From PALSA-278 sp963760285 (GTDB lineage: Bacteria; Acidobacteriota; Terriglobia; Acidiferrales; UBA7541), in NCBI GenBank assembly GCA_963760285.1, contig CAVXCI010000001.1, positions 1,116,001-1,180,000 on the forward strand: a DNA stretch of 64,000 bases, in the 5' to 3' direction. The position numbers were made by a program, and so were the translations under genes. How positions within the stretch are numbered: the stretch's first letter is position 1; the number at the start of each line of letters is the position of its first letter. The notes under the pieces are model-generated. The model did not search any database, had not been told where the DNA came from, and was given only the letters and a program-made list of their open reading frames with translations. Positions 62,242 through 64,000 of the stretch are shown here, in pieces.

Positions 62242-62818
62242 AGAATTCCCCCAAAGCTGCGAAGATGCACGGAGTATACGCCGGGCAGACCATTTCGACT
62301 ACCACGGGCTGGCCGAGGCTACTTGCTACGAGTAGCGATTGAATGGGAGTTGCAGAAGCTGCTGTTGATTTTCCTTCACGCTTCCACCCTCATGGCAGCG
62401 TGTGGAGTTTGGCACGGCCATGTAGCGGCGGCTTTAGGCCGCCAGTCTTTTCTCTTCTTTCACAGGCCGCAGATCAATCGTTACAGAACCTGCTGTTGAT
62501 TTTTCCTGTTGAATAGGGACAATAAGTCAGAAGTGTGCCCGGACGAGCCTCAAAGGCGCAAAATCGGCGGCGGAAGGCAATTTCTAATCGCTACACTTCT
62601 TACAGTCGCAAAACGATAACTCTTGCGAAATCAATCACATCCGCATTTCTAATCGCTACACTTTTGGCCTCTCATTTTCTCCGCCTTTCAGCGCCCGATT
62701 TCTCCAATTCAACCGTCCAACACGGTTGTTGGCCGCGGAAGAATCGCGCAAAATGCCCTCTGCGCCAGCGTGCTTTTTCGAATTTGAATTCCGCTCTGCC
62801 GCAATTCGGGAGACTGCC
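62242..62818. other. Repeat-containing intergenic region (possible REP-like palindrome and direct repeats)
   Basis: Nearly 580 bases hold no gene. They contain a palindrome, GGCGGC-TTTAG-GCCGCC (62427-62443), in the context TGTAGCGGCGG with a T-rich tail, resembling REP elements; two copies of CTGCTGTTGATTTTCC-like sequence (about 62360 and 62490); and a 19-base direct repeat. The content suggests a graveyard of small repeats. Confidence 0.5.
62580..62663 (+). repeat. 19-base direct repeat, two copies
   Basis: ATTTCTAATCGCTACACTT occurs at 62580-62598 and again at 62645-62663, exact, with a 46-base spacer. It is too short and too few for a CRISPR array. It may be repeat debris or binding sites. 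Confidence 0.7.
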
Positions 62819-63376
62819 ATGACCGTGATGATCGCCATGCTCCGCGGCGTTAACGTCGGCGGCCACAACATAATAAAAATGGACGCGCTGCGCGCGCTTT
62901 GCGAATCGCTCGGCCTGCGCGGCGTGCAAACTTACGTGCAAAGCGGCAACATCGTTTTCAAAACGCCGGAGCGCGATCCCCTTCGCGTCGCCGGAAAAAT
63001 TCAGAAGGGAATTGAAAAACAGTTTGGCTTTAACCCGCATGTGATCGTCCGCAGCGCGCCGGAACTGCGGGACGTGATCGCCCGCAATCCATTTGCGAAG
63101 CGCCGCGGTATTGATCCCAGAAAACTCCTGGTAAGCTTTCTTGCCGGCGATCCCGGTGCGGAAATTCGCGCCGCGGTTCTCGCCATCAAGACTGAGCCCG
63201 AGGAACTGCGCATGGACGGCCGCGAACTCTATATCTATTTTCCCAACGGCATGGGCCGCCCGAAAATGTCCTGGTCCGTTCTGGAGAGGACGCTCAAGAC
63301 TCCCGGAACCGGCAGAAACTGGAACAGCGTCACCAAGCTTCTCGAACTCGCCGAAAAGCTGGAAGCCTCCAAATAG
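62819..63376 (+). CDS. DUF1697 protein
   Basis: The 185-residue protein shows the DUF1697 pattern: AMLRGVNVGGHNIIKMDALRALCESLGLRGV, TYVQSGNIVF, and the C-terminal LYIYFPNGMGRPKMSW followed by GTGRNWNSVTKLLELA. The family is a small alpha/beta fold of unknown function, often annotated as hypothetical. The ATG at 62819 follows GGGAG by 7 bases; an upstream in-frame start at 62726 has no site. The ABC-F gene follows about 100 bases later. Confidence 0.9.
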   Translation: MTVMIAMLRGVNVGGHNIIKMDALRALCESLGLRGVQTYVQSGNIVFKTPERDPLRVAGKIQKGIEKQFGFNPHVIVRSAPELRDVIARNPFAKRRGIDPRKLLVSFLAGDPGAEIRAAVLAIKTEPEELRMDGRELYIYFPNGMGRPKMSWSVLERTLKTPGTGRNWNSVTKLLELAEKLEASK

Positions 63377-63458
63377 TTGCCAACCTTCCCAATAATCAGG
63401 TCTTTACGGAGGCACAGCCTGCACCCTCCGCTGGCGCGGCGCGACGCCCGATTTGCGG

Positions 63459-63464
63459 TATAAT
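63459..63464 (+). promoter_or_regulatory. Minus-10 element TATAAT just before the ABC-F start
   Basis: A perfect TATAAT stands ten bases before the GTG of the ABC-F gene. With the usual 6-7 base spacing, transcription would begin about 63471, giving a leader of about three bases. No ribosome binding site lies between. No good minus-35 match is seen upstream. Confidence 0.5.
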
Positions 63465-63473
63465 TAACTCTCC

Positions 63474-64000
63474 GTGCTTTCCGTTGACAACATTTCCATG
63501 CGCTTTGGCGCTCGAATACTGTTCGAGAACGTCACTTGTGCATTCCATGACGGGCGCCGCTACGCCATCAGCGGTCCCAACGGCGCTGGCAAGTCCACGA
63601 TGATGAAGATTTTAACTGGCGAAATCGAGCCAACGCAGGGCTCCGTCACCCGGCCGAAGAAGTTCGGAGTCCTGCGGCAGGATCACTTTGCGTTCGACGA
63701 ATTCCGGGTTATTGACGCCGTGATTATGGGCAACGCGCGCCTTTGGAAGGTTCTCGAGGAGCGGGAAGCTCTCTACGCCAAACCGCACGAGGCGCTCACC
63801 GACAAAGACGGCATGCGGCTGGGCGAACTGGAAGGCATCGTCGGCGAAGAAGGCGGCTATACCGCCGAAGCTGATGCCGCGATTTTGCTGGATGGCCTGG
63901 GAGTAGAAGACGCCCTGCACGAACGCAAAATGCGCGAATTACAGGGCGGGCAAAAGGTCCGCGTTCTGCTGGCCCAGGCGCTATTTGGCAGCCCGCAGGC
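63474..64000 (+). CDS. ABC-F family ATPase, N-terminal part (runs off the window)
   Basis: ABC-F proteins act on the ribosome, some in translation control or antibiotic resistance; they lack membrane domains. The window holds the first 175 residues: a GTG start, LSVDNISMRFGARILFENV, Walker A GPNGAGKST, GVLRQDHFAFDEFRVIDAVIMG, a helical interval (about 90-120) and RELQGGQKVRVLLAQALF, the first signature motif (LQGGQ for LSGGQ). Overall it fits the YbiT-type branch. The second ATPase domain is outside the window. Upstream is a TATAAT so close that the message may be leaderless. Confidence 0.9.
   Translation, partial: MLSVDNISMRFGARILFENVTCAFHDGRRYAISGPNGAGKSTMMKILTGEIEPTQGSVTRPKKFGVLRQDHFAFDEFRVIDAVIMGNARLWKVLEEREALYAKPHEALTDKDGMRLGELEGIVGEEGGYTAEADAAILLDGLGVEDALHERKMRELQGGQKVRVLLAQALFGSPQ

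Noticed and set aside
62580..62663. Possible CRISPR
   Set aside because: Only two 19-base copies, one spacer, and no cas genes.

Overview
The window looks like a chromosomal segment of a soil-type acidobacterium (Acidobacteriota). The support is a VWFA protein of the acidobacterial type (22.2-24.3 kb), an Oar-like TonB-dependent receptor with a carboxypeptidase-regulatory domain, a tricorn-type protease, a cyclase-TPR fusion, lactonase-like propeller proteins with SPFSTGG repeats, and moderately high GC. There are no rRNA genes, tRNA genes, phages, IS elements or CRISPR arrays that I can support. The assignment is inferred from gene content only.

Layout. 0-8.7 kb: the start of an AAA+ ATPase gene, then a phosphate regulon in the order phoB-phoR-phoU-pstS-pstC-pstA-pstB-phoU. 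The Pst transporter genes are intact, but phoB, phoR and the start of the first phoU carry about seven frame breaks. Two 11-bp-pitch direct repeats resemble Pho boxes, and a strong hairpin lies between pstS and pstC. 8.7-15.5 kb: a tricorn protease and a short exopolysaccharide cluster (WecG/TagA glycosyltransferase, polyprenyl-phosphate sugar transferase, UDP-galactopyranose mutase). 15.5-17.9 kb: a methionine operon (ACT-less aspartokinase and cystathionine gamma-synthase) led by a clear SAM-I riboswitch. 18-35.5 kb: secreted, envelope and signalling genes (DUF5666, TonB receptor, VWFA, PDZ-GAF-SpoIIE phosphatase, HdeD, DUF4136, sugar dehydrogenase, MBL-PilZ fusion, cyclase-TPR). 35.6-38.2 kb: two tandem paralogous secreted proteins.

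38.5-58.5 kb is the most interesting region, an electron-transfer island. It holds a ten-heme cytochrome with LVIVD repeats (one frame break) beside an outer-membrane beta-barrel candidate; a lipoprotein with two HbpS/GlcG-like domains; a soluble transhydrogenase; a five-heme cytochrome coupled to a large glucosidase; and a four-gene operon of (1) a NuoE-NuoF fusion, (2) a 723-aa protein joining a NuoG-like Fe-S head, two cyclic-nucleotide-binding domains and a four-cluster ferredoxin tail, (3) a di-heme cytochrome b membrane protein and (4) a membrane-anchored ten-heme cytochrome c. Read together, this suggests a route from NADH through Fe-S clusters and heme b to periplasmic multiheme cytochromes, possibly on to the outer membrane, with a cyclic-nucleotide-responsive step in the middle. 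The domains are seen; the route is inferred.

58.5-64 kb: rpiA, a 3-methyladenine DNA glycosylase, a ROK-type glucokinase, a small two-gene unit (HEPN-like protein and secreted protein) beside repeat-rich intergenic DNA, a DUF1697 protein and the start of an ABC-F ATPase gene that may be leaderless.
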